From: Acinetobacter sp. XH1741
GTDB lineage: Bacteria; Pseudomonadota; Gammaproteobacteria; Pseudomonadales; Moraxellaceae
Assembly (NCBI RefSeq): GCF_041021895.1
Contig: NZ_CP157428.1
Span: 3,658,001-3,722,000, forward strand
Length of the DNA stretch: 64,000 nucleotides
Direction of reading: 5' to 3'
The translations under genes were made by a program, and so were the position numbers. The notes below the pieces were generated by a model. The model saw nothing but the letters and a program-made list of their open reading frames with translations. It was not told where the DNA came from and ran no database searches. Of the stretch, positions 46,799 to 55,676 are shown piece after piece. Numbering within the stretch: position 1 is the stretch's first letter; each line of letters opens with the position of its first letter.

Positions 46799-47149
46799 TT
46801 ATGGTTTTTTAGAAGCTTGAGCCTGTGCATTCATTTGGTATGTCCAGGCTTTAATATATTCACCCGACTCTAGTTTTACATCGGCGATTACACGCTCATA
46901 TTGAAAACCTTCAAAGTCATCTAACATTTGCCAGTTTTCAGCAAGTTTTTCTGTGCTAAATAAATAGCCATCTACCCAATCTGCTTTTGAATCTAATTCA
47001 AGTGCTTTCAAGCCTTTATCTGGCCCCCAATCCAAAATATGAATCACGCCTTGCACACTGGCTTTTGTCCAGCGGCCACCAATTTTCTCTAAAATATGAG
47101 CATTGGCTTTATTTGGACATAAAGTGCCATATACAAATAACTGATTCAT
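46799..47149 (-). CDS. Gamma-glutamylcyclotransferase-like (AIG2/GGCT) protein
   Basis: 116 residues. The substrate loop FVYGTLCPN (about 4-12) and the acidic region ENWQMLDDFEGFQYERVIADVKLESGEYIKAWTYQ (about 70-104, with the conserved Glu in DDFEGFQYERV) are the GGCT-fold signature. It may act on gamma-glutamyl peptides or gamma-glutamylamines; the precise substrate is open. Convergent with ppiC, 14 bases between the stops. Confidence 0.87.
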   Translation of the reverse strand: MNQLFVYGTLCPNKANAHILEKIGGRWTKASVQGVIHILDWGPDKGLKALELDSKADWVDGYLFSTEKLAENWQMLDDFEGFQYERVIADVKLESGEYIKAWTYQMNAQAQASKKP

Positions 47150-47245
47150 TAATTTTTTACTCCTTTAACAAGACGTCCAGTTAAAACGAATTGTAAGTTT
47201 ATCAATATATAGAGCCACTCTTAAACTCAAAAATAATTGAGTAAT

Positions 47246-47274
47246 AAAAAACGGTACTCTAGGTACCGTTTTTT
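47246..47274 (-). terminator. Intrinsic terminator of mscL
   Basis: AAAAAACGGTAC, loop TCTAG, GTACCGTTTTTT; 15 bases past the mscL stop. Confidence 0.9.
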
Positions 47275-47289
47275 ATAATTCAAATCTTA

Positions 47290-47721
47290 TTAAGCTTTCT
47301 TTTTCAGCTCGTCACGAATTTCACGCAATAATTGCACGTCTTCAGGAGTTGCAGCCGGAGCTTCTGGCTCATTCTTATCACGGCGAAGTTTATTTAATAA
47401 TTTCACCATTAGAAATACAACCCAAGCCAAAATAATGAAGTTAATTAAAATGGTGAGGAAGTTACCGTAGGTCAATACGTTGATACCTGCTTTTTGCAGG
47501 GCATCTAAAGATTGCAAGTTATTAGGGTTTGCACCTAACACAATAAACTTTTGAGAGAAATCAACACCACCACCAGTAATTACAGTGATAAGCGGCATGA
47601 TGATATCTTTAACTAAAGAGTCTACGATTTTACCAAAAGCACCACCAATAATTACACCAATGGCTAAATCCATCATATTGCCTTTAATGGCAAATTCTTT
47701 AAATTCTTTAATAATACTCAT
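47290..47721 (-). CDS. mscL: Large-conductance mechanosensitive channel
   Basis: 143 residues. N-terminal amphipathic helix [18 protein letters not shown], first pore helix [26 protein letters not shown], periplasmic loop, second helix [26 protein letters not shown], and a charged C-terminal bundle ([17 protein letters not shown]). It opens under membrane tension to release solutes during hypo-osmotic shock. Monocistronic. Confidence 0.97.
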   Translation of the reverse strand: MSIIKEFKEFAIKGNMMDLAIGVIIGGAFGKIVDSLVKDIIMPLITVITGGGVDFSQKFIVLGANPNNLQSLDALQKAGINVLTYGNFLTILINFIILAWVVFLMVKLLNKLRRDKNEPEAPAATPEDVQLLREIRDELKKKA

Positions 47722-47925
47722 CTAAATATCTCCAGATGTCGGGGGGAGGAAAACATCATATTTTTCTTTTTCACTGGCATCTTATCCATTTAGATAGTAC
47801 TCGCCATGATATTGATAATTTAATATTTTTCTCAAAAAAAGAAAGCTATTTCACACTTTAACAACATATTTTATTACAAGAAAAATATGAATTTAAGCTT
47901 ACTTTCAGCTTCATTAGTATTCAAT

Positions 47926-47956
47926 AAAAAACCGCTAAATGAATTTAGCGGTTTTT
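47926..47956 (-). terminator. Intrinsic terminator of typA
   Basis: AAAACCGCTAAAT and ATTTAGCGGTTTT pair over 13 bases, just behind the typA stop. Confidence 0.9.
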
Positions 47957-47975
47957 CTTTTTCACTTAAGAAAAA

Positions 47976-49811
47976 TTATTTATCACGGTTACGTTTACGT
48001 TCGTTTTCAGTCAAATAACGCTTACGGATACGGATTGATTTTGGAGTAACTTCTACTAACTCGTCATCTTCAATGAATTCAAGCGCTTGTTCAAGCGTAT
48101 ATTCAATTGCAGGTACTAAAGTTAAAGCATCGTCTGTACCAGATGCACGAACGTTAGTTAATTGTTTCGCTTTAGTTGGGTTTACAACCATATCGTCTGA
48201 ACGAGAGTTAATACCCACGATCATACCTTCGTAAACTTCTAACTGTGGCTTAGCAAATAAACGACCACGGTCTTGTAAGCTGAACAATGCATAGCCCAAG
48301 CAAGTACCTTGAACCATAGAAATCAATACACCGTTTTGACGTTTCGCAACAGTACCTTGTTTAACAGGACCATAATGCGAGAAGCTTGAAGTCATGATCC
48401 CTGTACCAGAAGTCATGGTCAAGAATTCAGAACGGAAACCGATAAGACCACGTGAAGGAACAGTCGCTTCAATACGGATACGGCCTTTACCGTCAACTTC
48501 CATATTAGTCATTTCGCCTTTACGGTGACCCATTTGTTCCATTACAGCACCTTGATGCTGTTCTTCAACGTCAAACGTTACGTTTTCGTAAGGTTCTTGT
48601 CTTTCACCATCAATTTCTTTGATGATTACTTGTGGACGTGATACGCCCATTTCAAAACCTTCACGACGCATGTTTTCAATTAAAACTGAAAGGTGAAGTT
48701 CACCACGGCCAGATACTTTGAAACGGTCTGGACTGTCAGTGTCTTCAACACGTAAAGCTACGTTATGAATTAATTCGCGATCAAGACGTTCACGAATATT
48801 ACGTGAAGTTACGAATTTACCTTCTTTACCAGCAAACGGAGAGTTGTTTACTTGGAAAGTCATAGATACTGTAGGTTCATCTACAGATAAAGCTGGTAAT
48901 GCTTCAACATTTTTCGGATCACAAATCGTGTCAGAAATGTTAAGTGCATCAATACCAGTAATACATACGATGTCACCTGCCGATGCTGATTCAACATCAA
49001 TACGCTCTAAACCATGGTAACCCATGATTTTTAAAATACGACCGTTACGTGTATTGCCATCTTTGTCAATTACAGTAACAGGAGTATTCAATTTTACAGA
49101 ACCACGTTGAATACGACCAACACCGATAACACCTACGAAGCTGTTATAGTCAAGTGATGAAATCTGCATTTGGAATGGACCATCAACGTCAACTGCTGGT
49201 GGTTCAACGATATCAACAATCGTTTCGAACAACGGAGTCATATCTTCTGCAAGTTCTTCAGGAGCAGGACCCGCTACACCACGTAAACCTGATGCATAAA
49301 CGATTGGGAAATCAAGTTGCTCATCAGTTGCACCAAGGTTATCAAATAGATCAAATACTTGATCAATAACCCAATCTGGACGCGCACTTGGTTTGTCAAC
49401 TTTGTTAATAATAACGATTGGTTTTAAACCACGAGCAAAGGCCTTTTGTGTCACAAAACGAGTTTGTGGCATTGGACCTTCTTGAGAGTCAACAAGAAGT
49501 AATACGCAGTCAACCATCGACATAACACGTTCTACTTCACCACCGAAGTCGGCGTGTCCCGGGGTGTCCACGATGTTGATACGGTAAGTTGTATCTGTAC
49601 GTTTATCTAACCAGGTAATAGAAGTGTTTTTCGCTAAGATGGTAATACCACGTTCACTTTCAAGCGCATTCGAGTCCATGACACGCTCAATCTCGCCTGC
49701 TCGGTCACCGAGAGCACCTGATTGCTGAAGTAGTTTATCGACAAGTGTGGTTTTCCCGTGGTCGACGTGCGCAATAATTGCGATATTACGGAGATTTTTG
49801 ATATCTGACAT
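47976..49811 (-). CDS. typA: Translational GTPase TypA/BipA
   Basis: 611 residues. GTPase motifs: G1 AHVDHGKTT (about 13-21), G2 ERGIT, G3 [16 protein letters not shown]4 NKVDKP and G5 SGLRG; then EF-G-like beta-barrel and domains III and V, and the TypA-specific C-terminal domain ([31 protein letters not shown]). It binds ribosomes, helps 50S assembly at low temperature and supports stress growth. Strong terminator behind. Confidence 0.98.
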   Translation of the reverse strand: MSDIKNLRNIAIIAHVDHGKTTLVDKLLQQSGALGDRAGEIERVMDSNALESERGITILAKNTSITWLDKRTDTTYRINIVDTPGHADFGGEVERVMSMVDCVLLLVDSQEGPMPQTRFVTQKAFARGLKPIVIINKVDKPSARPDWVIDQVFDLFDNLGATDEQLDFPIVYASGLRGVAGPAPEELAEDMTPLFETIVDIVEPPAVDVDGPFQMQISSLDYNSFVGVIGVGRIQRGSVKLNTPVTVIDKDGNTRNGRILKIMGYHGLERIDVESASAGDIVCITGIDALNISDTICDPKNVEALPALSVDEPTVSMTFQVNNSPFAGKEGKFVTSRNIRERLDRELIHNVALRVEDTDSPDRFKVSGRGELHLSVLIENMRREGFEMGVSRPQVIIKEIDGERQEPYENVTFDVEEQHQGAVMEQMGHRKGEMTNMEVDGKGRIRIEATVPSRGLIGFRSEFLTMTSGTGIMTSSFSHYGPVKQGTVAKRQNGVLISMVQGTCLGYALFSLQDRGRLFAKPQLEVYEGMIVGINSRSDDMVVNPTKAKQLTNVRASGTDDALTLVPAIEYTLEQALEFIEDDELVEVTPKSIRIRKRYLTENERKRNRDK

Positions 49812-49989
49812 GAAAATTAGAAACGCCTGAAATTTGAGGGCAAATTATACAGAAAAACACTACTCTTGAGTAGTGACAGTTTATTGACATTGACAAAAAA
49901 ATTTCCCAATAGACTGTATTTCGTTTTGTAAAGATAGGTATCTCGATTAGAATAGCGCCAATTTGCGAAATTGCGGCGTATTCACTCCC

Positions 49990-51348
49990 ATGTCGAATCA
50001 ACCACCACAAGAGCATCTTGACCTCGTTTATGGACTAGATGACCGACCAAAACCCTTCGTGGCTTTTCTAGCAGCTTTTCAACATTTGCTTGCAATTATT
50101 GTCCCAATTGTTACGCCAGGGCTGCTCATTTGCTTAGCTTTAGGCGTTTCTCGTACCGAAACCAACATGATTTTATCCATGTCTTTGGTCATTTCAGGAA
50201 TTGCAACTTTTCTACAATGTAAAAAAGTTGGTCCTTTTGGTGCAGGTTTACTCATTGTCCAAGGAACAAGCTTTAACTTTATTGGCCCAATTATTGGTAT
50301 TGGCAGTGCAATGGTTGCTGCAGGTACTCCAGTCAATCAGGTTATGGCGGCTATTTTCGGTGTGGTGATTGCCGGTTCATTTATTGAAATGGGCGTTTCA
50401 CAAATCCTTCCATGGGTAAAAAGACTAATCACTCCCCTAGTGACTGGTATTGTTGTACTGCTTATTGGCTTAACGCTTATTAAAGAAGGCCTCATTAGCA
50501 TGGGTGGTGGCTATCAAGCCATACAAAACCATACTTTTGCAAGTTCTGATAACCTTATAATGTCTTGTACAGTTCTTGCCATTATTATTATTTTAAACCG
50601 TATCCGAGTGGTATGGATTAAAAGCTCAGCTATCTTAATTGCGTTGGTTATTGGCTACATTCTTGCTGGGTTTATGGGTTACCTAGATTTCTCTGGTCTA
50701 AAAGACGCACCAGTCGTTCAAATTCCGACCCCAATGCATTTTGGTTTAAGCTTCTCATGGGGTTTATTTATTCCAATGGCATTTATTTATCTGGTGACTT
50801 CATTAGAAGCAATTGGTGATGTCACAGCAACAAGTAAACTTTCGAACCAACCTGTTGATGGTCCTAAATGGATGCAACGTATTAAAGGTGGCGTGTTAGT
50901 AAATGGTGCAAACTCTTTACTGGCTGGATTATTCAACACTTTCCCTAGTTCTGTATTCGCTCAAAATAATGGCGTTATTCAACTCACTGGTGTGGCGAGT
51001 CGTTACGTAGGGATCTGGATTGCTGCTTTACTCATTTTATTAGGGCTATTCCCTGCTGTAGCTGGTGTAATACAAGCCGTTCCACAGGCAGTATTAGGTG
51101 GAGCAGTTATGGTGATGTTCGGTGCAGTGGCTGCCTCAGGCATTAATATCCTTTCATCCATTCACTTAGATCGCCGCGCCCTTTTAATTATCGCAATTTC
51201 ACTTGCATTAGGTTTAGGCGTTGCTCAGGTTCCACAAATTTTGGAACATCTTCCAGAATTATTTAAAAATATTTTTAGTTCTGGTGTAGCAACAGGCGGT
51301 ATTACAGCATTAATTTTGAATGTTGTACTTCCTGAAACACACAGATAA
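49990..51348 (+). CDS. xanP: NCS2-family xanthine permease (XanP-like)
   Basis: I place the start at the ATG 49990 (MSNQPPQEHLDLVYGLDDRPKP); the frame is open nine codons further. 452 residues with about 14 helices. It resembles E. coli XanP over its length: QHLLAIIVPIVTPGLLICLALG, VQGTSFNFIGPIIG, TSLEAIGDVTATSKLS, NTFPSSVFAQNNGVIQLTGVASRYVG and VMFGAVAASGINIL. The QNNGV-type NCS2 motif is present. It imports xanthine or related purines with protons. 178 bases from the divergent typA. Confidence 0.9.
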   Translation: MSNQPPQEHLDLVYGLDDRPKPFVAFLAAFQHLLAIIVPIVTPGLLICLALGVSRTETNMILSMSLVISGIATFLQCKKVGPFGAGLLIVQGTSFNFIGPIIGIGSAMVAAGTPVNQVMAAIFGVVIAGSFIEMGVSQILPWVKRLITPLVTGIVVLLIGLTLIKEGLISMGGGYQAIQNHTFASSDNLIMSCTVLAIIIILNRIRVVWIKSSAILIALVIGYILAGFMGYLDFSGLKDAPVVQIPTPMHFGLSFSWGLFIPMAFIYLVTSLEAIGDVTATSKLSNQPVDGPKWMQRIKGGVLVNGANSLLAGLFNTFPSSVFAQNNGVIQLTGVASRYVGIWIAALLILLGLFPAVAGVIQAVPQAVLGGAVMVMFGAVAASGINILSSIHLDRRALLIIAISLALGLGVAQVPQILEHLPELFKNIFSSGVATGGITALILNVVLPETHR

Positions 51349-51369
51349 TCAGTTTTTAATTTCGATTAC

Positions 51370-51395
51370 TGCCCAGTTTTCACTGGGCATTCTTC
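51370..51395 (+). terminator. Possible weak terminator of xanP
   Basis: GCCCAG, loop TTTTCA, CTGGGC, followed by ATTCTTCTTC; 22 bases past the stop. The weak U tract may let some transcripts continue into rsmC. Confidence 0.5.
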
Positions 51396-51411
51396 TTCAT
51401 GAGAGATGCAC

Positions 51412-52425
51412 ATGGATCCTAGAAGTGAAGTAGTATTAAGACAACAAGACTACTTAAAAGGTAGACTCTTGTTAATTAATGCACCGAATGATGCCTTAGT
51501 CAGTCAATTACCTACGAATATTGATGCATCAGTCTGGACATGGAATTATTCAGACTATCAAGGCTTTATTAATACAGGCACAACAGCACATTTCTCAGTT
51601 GAGTTTCCATCACAAGAATTTGATCAAGCCGTCATTTTCGTCCCAAAATCCAAAGAACTCTTAAACTATATCTTGCATGTAGTCATGAGCCATCTCAAAG
51701 CTGACCAATCAGTTTTTTTAGTAGGTGAAAAAAAAGGTGGGGTTGAAAGAGCGGCTAAACAATTACAAAGCTTTGGCAAAATACTTAAACTCGATAGCGC
51801 CCGACATTGTCAGCTATGGCATTTAAAAATCGAGAAAACTGAAAAGATTAAACCCCTTGAGAGTTGGTTAAAAACTTATACTGTTCAAGCAAATGAGCAA
51901 GAACTAACAATTTGCGCATTACCTGGCGTTTTTAGTCAAAATCATCTAGATGTCGGAACTGCTGTTTTACTCCCTTATCTTAATCAAGTGAAATCAGGTA
52001 GAATTGCCGACTTCGGGTGTGGTGCTGGAATTATCAGTTGCTATTTGGCAAAAATAGATTCAAGTAATATTATTCATGCCCTAGATATTGATGCTTTCGC
52101 TTTACGGTCAACGGAAATGACTTTTAGTCGAAATGGAATAGGTTCAGAACAGTTGAGATTGCAACCTGTTACAGGAATTGCAGACGCTCCAACAGAACTT
52201 GATGCCATTGTCAGTAACCCTCCCTTTCATCAAGGTATTCATACCAACTACGATGCAAGCGAAGGACTCTGCCAGAACGCTAAAAAACATTTAAAGGCAT
52301 CAGGTGAGCTATGGATTGTAGCAAACCGCTTTTTAAACTATCCGATCTTAATTGAGAAGCACTTTGGTCAGTGTGAGATTAAAACTGATCTTCAAGGCTT
52401 TAAGGTGTTATATGCCTGTGCATAA
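51412..52425 (+). CDS. rsmC: 16S rRNA (guanine1207-N2)-methyltransferase
   Basis: Two ATGs stand at 51406 and 51412; GAGAG abuts the first and suits only the second, giving [15 protein letters not shown] and 337 residues. Tandem architecture: an N-terminal degenerate methyltransferase-like half (to about 175) and a C-terminal catalytic half with the SAM motif [22 protein letters not shown] and the amino-methylation motif VSNPPFHQG. The enzyme methylates G1207 in the 30S subunit. Between xanP and lysP, in the same direction, 21 bases before lysP. Confidence 0.92.
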   Translation: MDPRSEVVLRQQDYLKGRLLLINAPNDALVSQLPTNIDASVWTWNYSDYQGFINTGTTAHFSVEFPSQEFDQAVIFVPKSKELLNYILHVVMSHLKADQSVFLVGEKKGGVERAAKQLQSFGKILKLDSARHCQLWHLKIEKTEKIKPLESWLKTYTVQANEQELTICALPGVFSQNHLDVGTAVLLPYLNQVKSGRIADFGCGAGIISCYLAKIDSSNIIHALDIDAFALRSTEMTFSRNGIGSEQLRLQPVTGIADAPTELDAIVSNPPFHQGIHTNYDASEGLCQNAKKHLKASGELWIVANRFLNYPILIEKHFGQCEIKTDLQGFKVLYACA

Positions 52426-52446
52426 CAAACTATGTAAGGAATCTCC

Positions 52447-53907
52447 ATGAGCGAAACACATGCTCCTGAAAAACTCCAGCGAAAGCTTGGGGCTCGTCAT
52501 CTGAATATGATCGCCATTGGTGGTTCCATTGGTACAGGTCTCTTCCTTGCTTCTGGATCAACCATTGCAAATGCAGGTCCCGGTGGGGCTCTACTCGCCT
52601 ATTCTCTCATTGGTATTATGATTTACTTCTTAATGACCAGTTTAGGTGAGCTTGCGACTCATACACCAACATCTGGTGCATTTTTCACCTATGGCAGTCG
52701 CTATGTTGAAGATGGCTTTGGTTTCGCTCTAGGCTGGAACTATTGGTACAACTGGGCAATTACGGTTGCATTTGAACTTGTTGCTGTACAGTTTATTATG
52801 AAGTTCTGGTTTCCAGATATTCCCGGATTTTACTGGAGTGCGCTTTTCCTCGTCATTATTTTCATGATTAATGCGATGAGTGTAAAAGGTTTCGGTGAAA
52901 GTGAATTCTGGTTCTCGATGGTTAAGGTTATTGCTATTATTGCCTTCATTATCATTGGTATTGCCATGATTATTAAGGTGATGTTGACACCAGGAGTAGC
53001 CACTTTCGGTAACTGGACCTATAAAGATGCACCTTTTGTAGGCGGTTTGCAGGCTATGATTGGGGTTGCCATGATTGCTGGGTTCTCATTTCAGGGAACC
53101 GAGATGGTTGGTGTTGCCGCAGGTGAATCAAAAGATCCGAAAAAAACCATTCCACTGGCAATTAAACAGATTTTCTGGCGAATTTTATTATTCTATATCT
53201 TGTGTATTTTCATTATCGGTACACTCATTGCCTATGATGATCCAAACTTATTACAAGCTGCTACCACAGAGAATGTTGCGCTTTCCCCTTTTACATTACT
53301 GTATGAAAAAGTAGGTTTTGCTTTTGCTGCAAGCTTAATGAATGCGGTTATTTTGACAGCTATTTTGTCGGCAGGTAACTCGGGCATGTATTCGTCTACC
53401 CGTATGTTATTTGATATGGCCCAGCAAGGCCGAGCACCAAAATGGTTTGCAAAACTCGATAATCGTGGTGTTCCAATGAATGCGCTATATGCAACTACAT
53501 TCATTGCTGCATTCTGCTTTTTAACGACTTTTATTGGTGAAAAACAAGTTTTTAACTGGCTACTCAATATGTCAGGCATGTGTGGATTTATTGTCTGGCT
53601 AGGTATTGCGATTTCTCATTATCGTTTCCGTAAAGGTTATATTGCTCAAGGTTATAAACTTGAAGATCTTGCATATCGCGCTAAGTTTTTCCCATTTGCA
53701 CCTTGGTTTGCCTTTATCCTTTGTTCAATCATTATCTTAGGACAAAACTATCAAGCTGTTTTGGGCGGAAAAATTGACTGGATGGGCTTACTTTCTACTT
53801 ATATTAGCTTGCCTTTATTCTTAGTCATCTGGCTTGGATATAAATGGAAATATAAAACTAAATTAATTGCTTACGACAAAATGGATGTAAAACCAGAGCA
53901 AGATTAA
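52447..53907 (+). CDS. lysP: Lysine-type amino acid permease (APC superfamily)
   Basis: 486 residues, 12 helices. It follows E. coli LysP closely: LGARHLNMIAIGGSIGTGLFLASGSTIANAGPGGALL, FGFALGWNYWYNWAITVAFELVA, FSFQGTEMVGVAAGESKDPKK and LSAGNSGMYSSTRMLFDMA. It imports lysine (or other basic amino acids) with protons. Ends upstream of a palindrome and a terminator-like hairpin. Spacing of 21 bases to rsmC suggests co-transcription. Confidence 0.9.
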   Translation: MSETHAPEKLQRKLGARHLNMIAIGGSIGTGLFLASGSTIANAGPGGALLAYSLIGIMIYFLMTSLGELATHTPTSGAFFTYGSRYVEDGFGFALGWNYWYNWAITVAFELVAVQFIMKFWFPDIPGFYWSALFLVIIFMINAMSVKGFGESEFWFSMVKVIAIIAFIIIGIAMIIKVMLTPGVATFGNWTYKDAPFVGGLQAMIGVAMIAGFSFQGTEMVGVAAGESKDPKKTIPLAIKQIFWRILLFYILCIFIIGTLIAYDDPNLLQAATTENVALSPFTLLYEKVGFAFAASLMNAVILTAILSAGNSGMYSSTRMLFDMAQQGRAPKWFAKLDNRGVPMNALYATTFIAAFCFLTTFIGEKQVFNWLLNMSGMCGFIVWLGIAISHYRFRKGYIAQGYKLEDLAYRAKFFPFAPWFAFILCSIIILGQNYQAVLGGKIDWMGLLSTYISLPLFLVIWLGYKWKYKTKLIAYDKMDVKPEQD

Positions 53908-53935
53908 TAATAGTTTTAAGTAATCAATTAAAACC

Positions 53936-53965
53936 AACTAAAGGTCAAGAACTTGATCTTTAGTT
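53936..53965. promoter_or_regulatory. 14-bp-arm inverted repeat over the -35 region before rtcB
   Basis: AACTAAAGGTCAAG (53936-53949) and CTTGATCTTTAGTT (53952-53965) differ from perfect complementarity at one pair only (G-T). It is not followed by a T run, so it is not a good terminator for lysP. It overlaps the candidate -35 at 53953-53958, the typical position of an operator. Confidence 0.55.
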
Positions 53966-53980
53966 AAAAACAGGTAAAAT
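53953..53980 (+). promoter_or_regulatory. Candidate sigma-70 promoter for the rtcB leader
   Basis: TTGATC (53953-53958), 16-base spacer, TAAAAT (53975-53980): four of six and five of six consensus bases. Transcription would begin near 53987, giving about 200 bases of leader before rtcB. Confidence 0.5.
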
Positions 53981-54008
53981 GCCGTTCAGATTTTCAACGG
54001 CACTTTTT
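53980..54008 (+). terminator. Terminator-like hairpin behind lysP
   Basis: TGCCGTT and AACGGCA with a nine-base loop, then CTTTTT. It could end the lysP transcript; it overlaps the predicted start of the leader RNA. Confidence 0.6.
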
Positions 54009-54023
54009 AAAAAGGAGGACATC

Positions 54024-54053
54024 ATGCCAACACTACAAGGTAAAACACAGTAA
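54024..54053 (+). CDS. Nine-residue leader peptide candidate
   Basis: ATG CCA ACA CTA CAA GGT AAA ACA CAG TAA, encoding MPTLQGKTQ. The binding site AAAGGAGG is five bases upstream, the strongest ribosome binding site in this window. Such a short ORF with such a site, directly before a terminator and a gene for RNA repair, fits a translated leader. The start codon lies inside a possible stem, so access could be regulated. Translation is not proven by sequence. Confidence 0.5.
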   Translation: MPTLQGKTQ

Positions 54054-54122
54054 CGATTTGGCACGATGTCAGCTCACGGGCAAGTGTACAAATTTAATTC
54101 ACTTGTCCGAATGCTCGAATTT

Positions 54123-54149
54123 AAGACCTAGCATTCGCTAGGTTTTTTT
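54123..54149 (+). terminator. Intrinsic terminator 35 bases before rtcB
   Basis: ACCTAGC, loop ATTC, GCTAGGT followed by six more T. It lies within the leader, upstream of the rtcB start at 54184. Confidence 0.85.
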
Positions 54150-54183
54150 ATGCCTATTCGGACAGAAAAATAAGAGAAAAATT

Positions 54184-55389
54184 ATGGGCATACAAAAAAT
54201 ATTAAACGAAGAGGCACACTATGGTGTCCCCGTTAAAATTTTCACTCAAGATATAGATAGTGAAAGTATTGAACAACTCAAGAAAATGGCTCAACTGCAA
54301 TTTATCTATTCACATATTGCTGTTATGCCAGATGTTCACGTAGGAAAAGGCGCAACTGTAGGAAGTGTTATCCCAACTAAACATGCCATTATTCCTGCTG
54401 CAGTCGGTGTAGATATTGGCTGTGGAATGAATGCAATTCGTTTGAGTCTAAAGGCTTCGCAATTACCTGATAACTTAAGTCGTTTGCGAGATGCCATTGA
54501 ACGTAAAGTACCTGTTGGCTTTGATTTACATAAACAGATTAAAGCTAAAGCGTCGACTATTATTCCCCTCGAAAAGCGTTTGCAACCGATCATCAAGAAG
54601 CATCCTGGCCTAGTTCGCATGCTTCGCCAATTTGATGCGACTTGGCAGAAACAGTTAGGCACATTAGGAGGTGGTAATCATTTTATAGAGTTATGCATTG
54701 ATGAAAATCAAGATATATGGATTATGCTCCATTCTGGTAGCCGAGGTCTTGGTAATGTCATTGGTACTTATTTTATAGAGCTCGCCAAGAAAGAAGCACA
54801 GCATCGCTTTGGACATGTACCAGATAAAGACTTAAGTTATTTTGCTGAAGGCTCAAATAGTTTTAATGATTATGTCGAAGCGGTGGAATGGGCACAAGAA
54901 TATGCTTTTGAAAATCGCAAGGAAATGATGCGATTAATCTTAGAAGCAATTCGTCCTCTTCTCCCCTCGTTTCAAATGACAAAAGAAGCGATCAATTGCC
55001 ATCATAACTATGTGAGTCGAGAAACGCATTTTGGTGAAAACCTTTTCGTTACCCGAAAAGGAGCAATTAGAGCAGGTTTAGATGAGTTAGGAATTATTCC
55101 TGGCTCTATGGGAGCACGCTCTTATATTGTAAAAGGCAAAGCAAATCCTGAGTCTTTCTGTTCTTGTTCTCATGGCGCTGGACGAAAAATGAGTCGCAGC
55201 AAAGCAAAGGTTCTTTTTAATCAACAAGATTTAATTGAGCAAACTCAAGGTATTGAATGTCGTAAAGACATCGGTGTGGTCGATGAAATCCCAAGTGCTT
55301 ATAAAGATATTGATGAGGTGATGGCGAATCAATCTGATCTCATTGAAGTTATTCATACACTTAAACAAGTTTTATGTATTAAAGGTTAA
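54184..55389 (+). CDS. rtcB: RtcB RNA ligase
   Basis: 401 residues, about the size of E. coli RtcB (408). It joins RNA 2',3'-cyclic phosphate or 3'-phosphate ends to 5'-OH ends using GTP and Mn2+, healing tRNAs or rRNA cut by toxins. Metal ligands and motifs: MPDVHVGKGATVG, VGVDIGCGMNA (Asp/Cys), GTLGGGNHFIEL (His), HSGSRGLGN, NCHHNYVSRE, GSMGARSYIV and CSHGAGRKMSR with the His that is guanylylated. All are intact. AAGAGA precedes the ATG. No RtcA or RtcR gene is present; control may run through the leader RNA. A small basic gene follows after three bases. Confidence 0.95.
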   Translation: MGIQKILNEEAHYGVPVKIFTQDIDSESIEQLKKMAQLQFIYSHIAVMPDVHVGKGATVGSVIPTKHAIIPAAVGVDIGCGMNAIRLSLKASQLPDNLSRLRDAIERKVPVGFDLHKQIKAKASTIIPLEKRLQPIIKKHPGLVRMLRQFDATWQKQLGTLGGGNHFIELCIDENQDIWIMLHSGSRGLGNVIGTYFIELAKKEAQHRFGHVPDKDLSYFAEGSNSFNDYVEAVEWAQEYAFENRKEMMRLILEAIRPLLPSFQMTKEAINCHHNYVSRETHFGENLFVTRKGAIRAGLDELGIIPGSMGARSYIVKGKANPESFCSCSHGAGRKMSRSKAKVLFNQQDLIEQTQGIECRKDIGVVDEIPSAYKDIDEVMANQSDLIEVIHTLKQVLCIKG

Positions 55390-55392
55390 AAC

Positions 55393-55551
55393 ATGAAAAT
55401 TAAAGAAATGCCAAAGATTAAGGTCCGCAATCACGTAGCCCTGTCACCTTTACTTCAAAAAGGTGGTATGCATGAGACAGAAAAACCTCGTGCCCAGCAT
55501 CGCCGAGATAGGCAAGATACTAAACAGCAATTAAAAAAAGGTGTTTGGTAA
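55393..55551 (+). CDS. Small basic protein in the rtcB operon, 52 residues
   Basis: ATG at 55393, three bases after the rtcB stop, with AAAGG at the end of rtcB as binding site; translation is likely coupled. The product MKIKEMPKIKVRNHVALSPLL... is very basic, contains KVRNHVALSPLLQKGGMHE and a charged tail EKPRAQHRRDRQDTKQQLKKG, and ends in VW. The RNxxAxxPLLxKGGxH pattern recalls short ribosome- or RNA-associated proteins, but I do not recognise a named family. No signal peptide or membrane segment. By linkage it may bind RNA or ribosomes in the repair process; that is inference. Confidence 0.65.
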   Translation: MKIKEMPKIKVRNHVALSPLLQKGGMHETEKPRAQHRRDRQDTKQQLKKGVW

Positions 55552-55627
55552 AATTATCGATCAACAATTAACTGAATAAATACCATCATGGAGATATAGA
55601 AATGAAAAACACTTTAAAAATTGTAAT

Positions 55628-55658
55628 AAAAAAAGCGACTCTAACGAGTCGCTTTTTT
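55628..55658. terminator. Bidirectional terminator between the rtcB operon and ompA
   Basis: AGCGACTC, loop TAAC, GAGTCGCT with A run and T run on the flanks; 19 bases beyond the ompA stop. Confidence 0.92.
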
Positions 55659-55676
55659 ACTGTTCAGAAACTCAAA

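Larger units (their letters stand above)
54011..54149 (+). ncRNA. Structured leader RNA of rtcB ending in an intrinsic terminator (candidate attenuator)
   Basis: In order: AAAGGAGG (54011-54018) and a nine-codon ORF (54024-54053); stem E, GACATCATGCC with GGCACGATGTC (54018-54028/54060-54070, one A-C mismatch), which covers the ORF start codon; stem A, CGGGCAAGTG with CACTTGTCCG (54077-54086/54100-54109); and the terminator CCTAGC-ATTC-GCTAGG plus seven T (54127-54149). Two alternative pairings exclude these: CGAATGC (54108-54114) with GCATTCG (54131-54137) would open the terminator, and TGTCCGAAT (54104-54112) with ATTCGGACA (54156-54164) would open stem A. The region is either a cis attenuator of rtcB or a small RNA gene in its own right. 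Confidence 0.6.

Noticed and set aside
54060..54149. YrlA/Y-RNA or tRNA-like RNA upstream of rtcB
   Set aside because: A CTCGAAT stretch recalls a T loop, but the flanking bases do not form a T arm and no acceptor stem exists.
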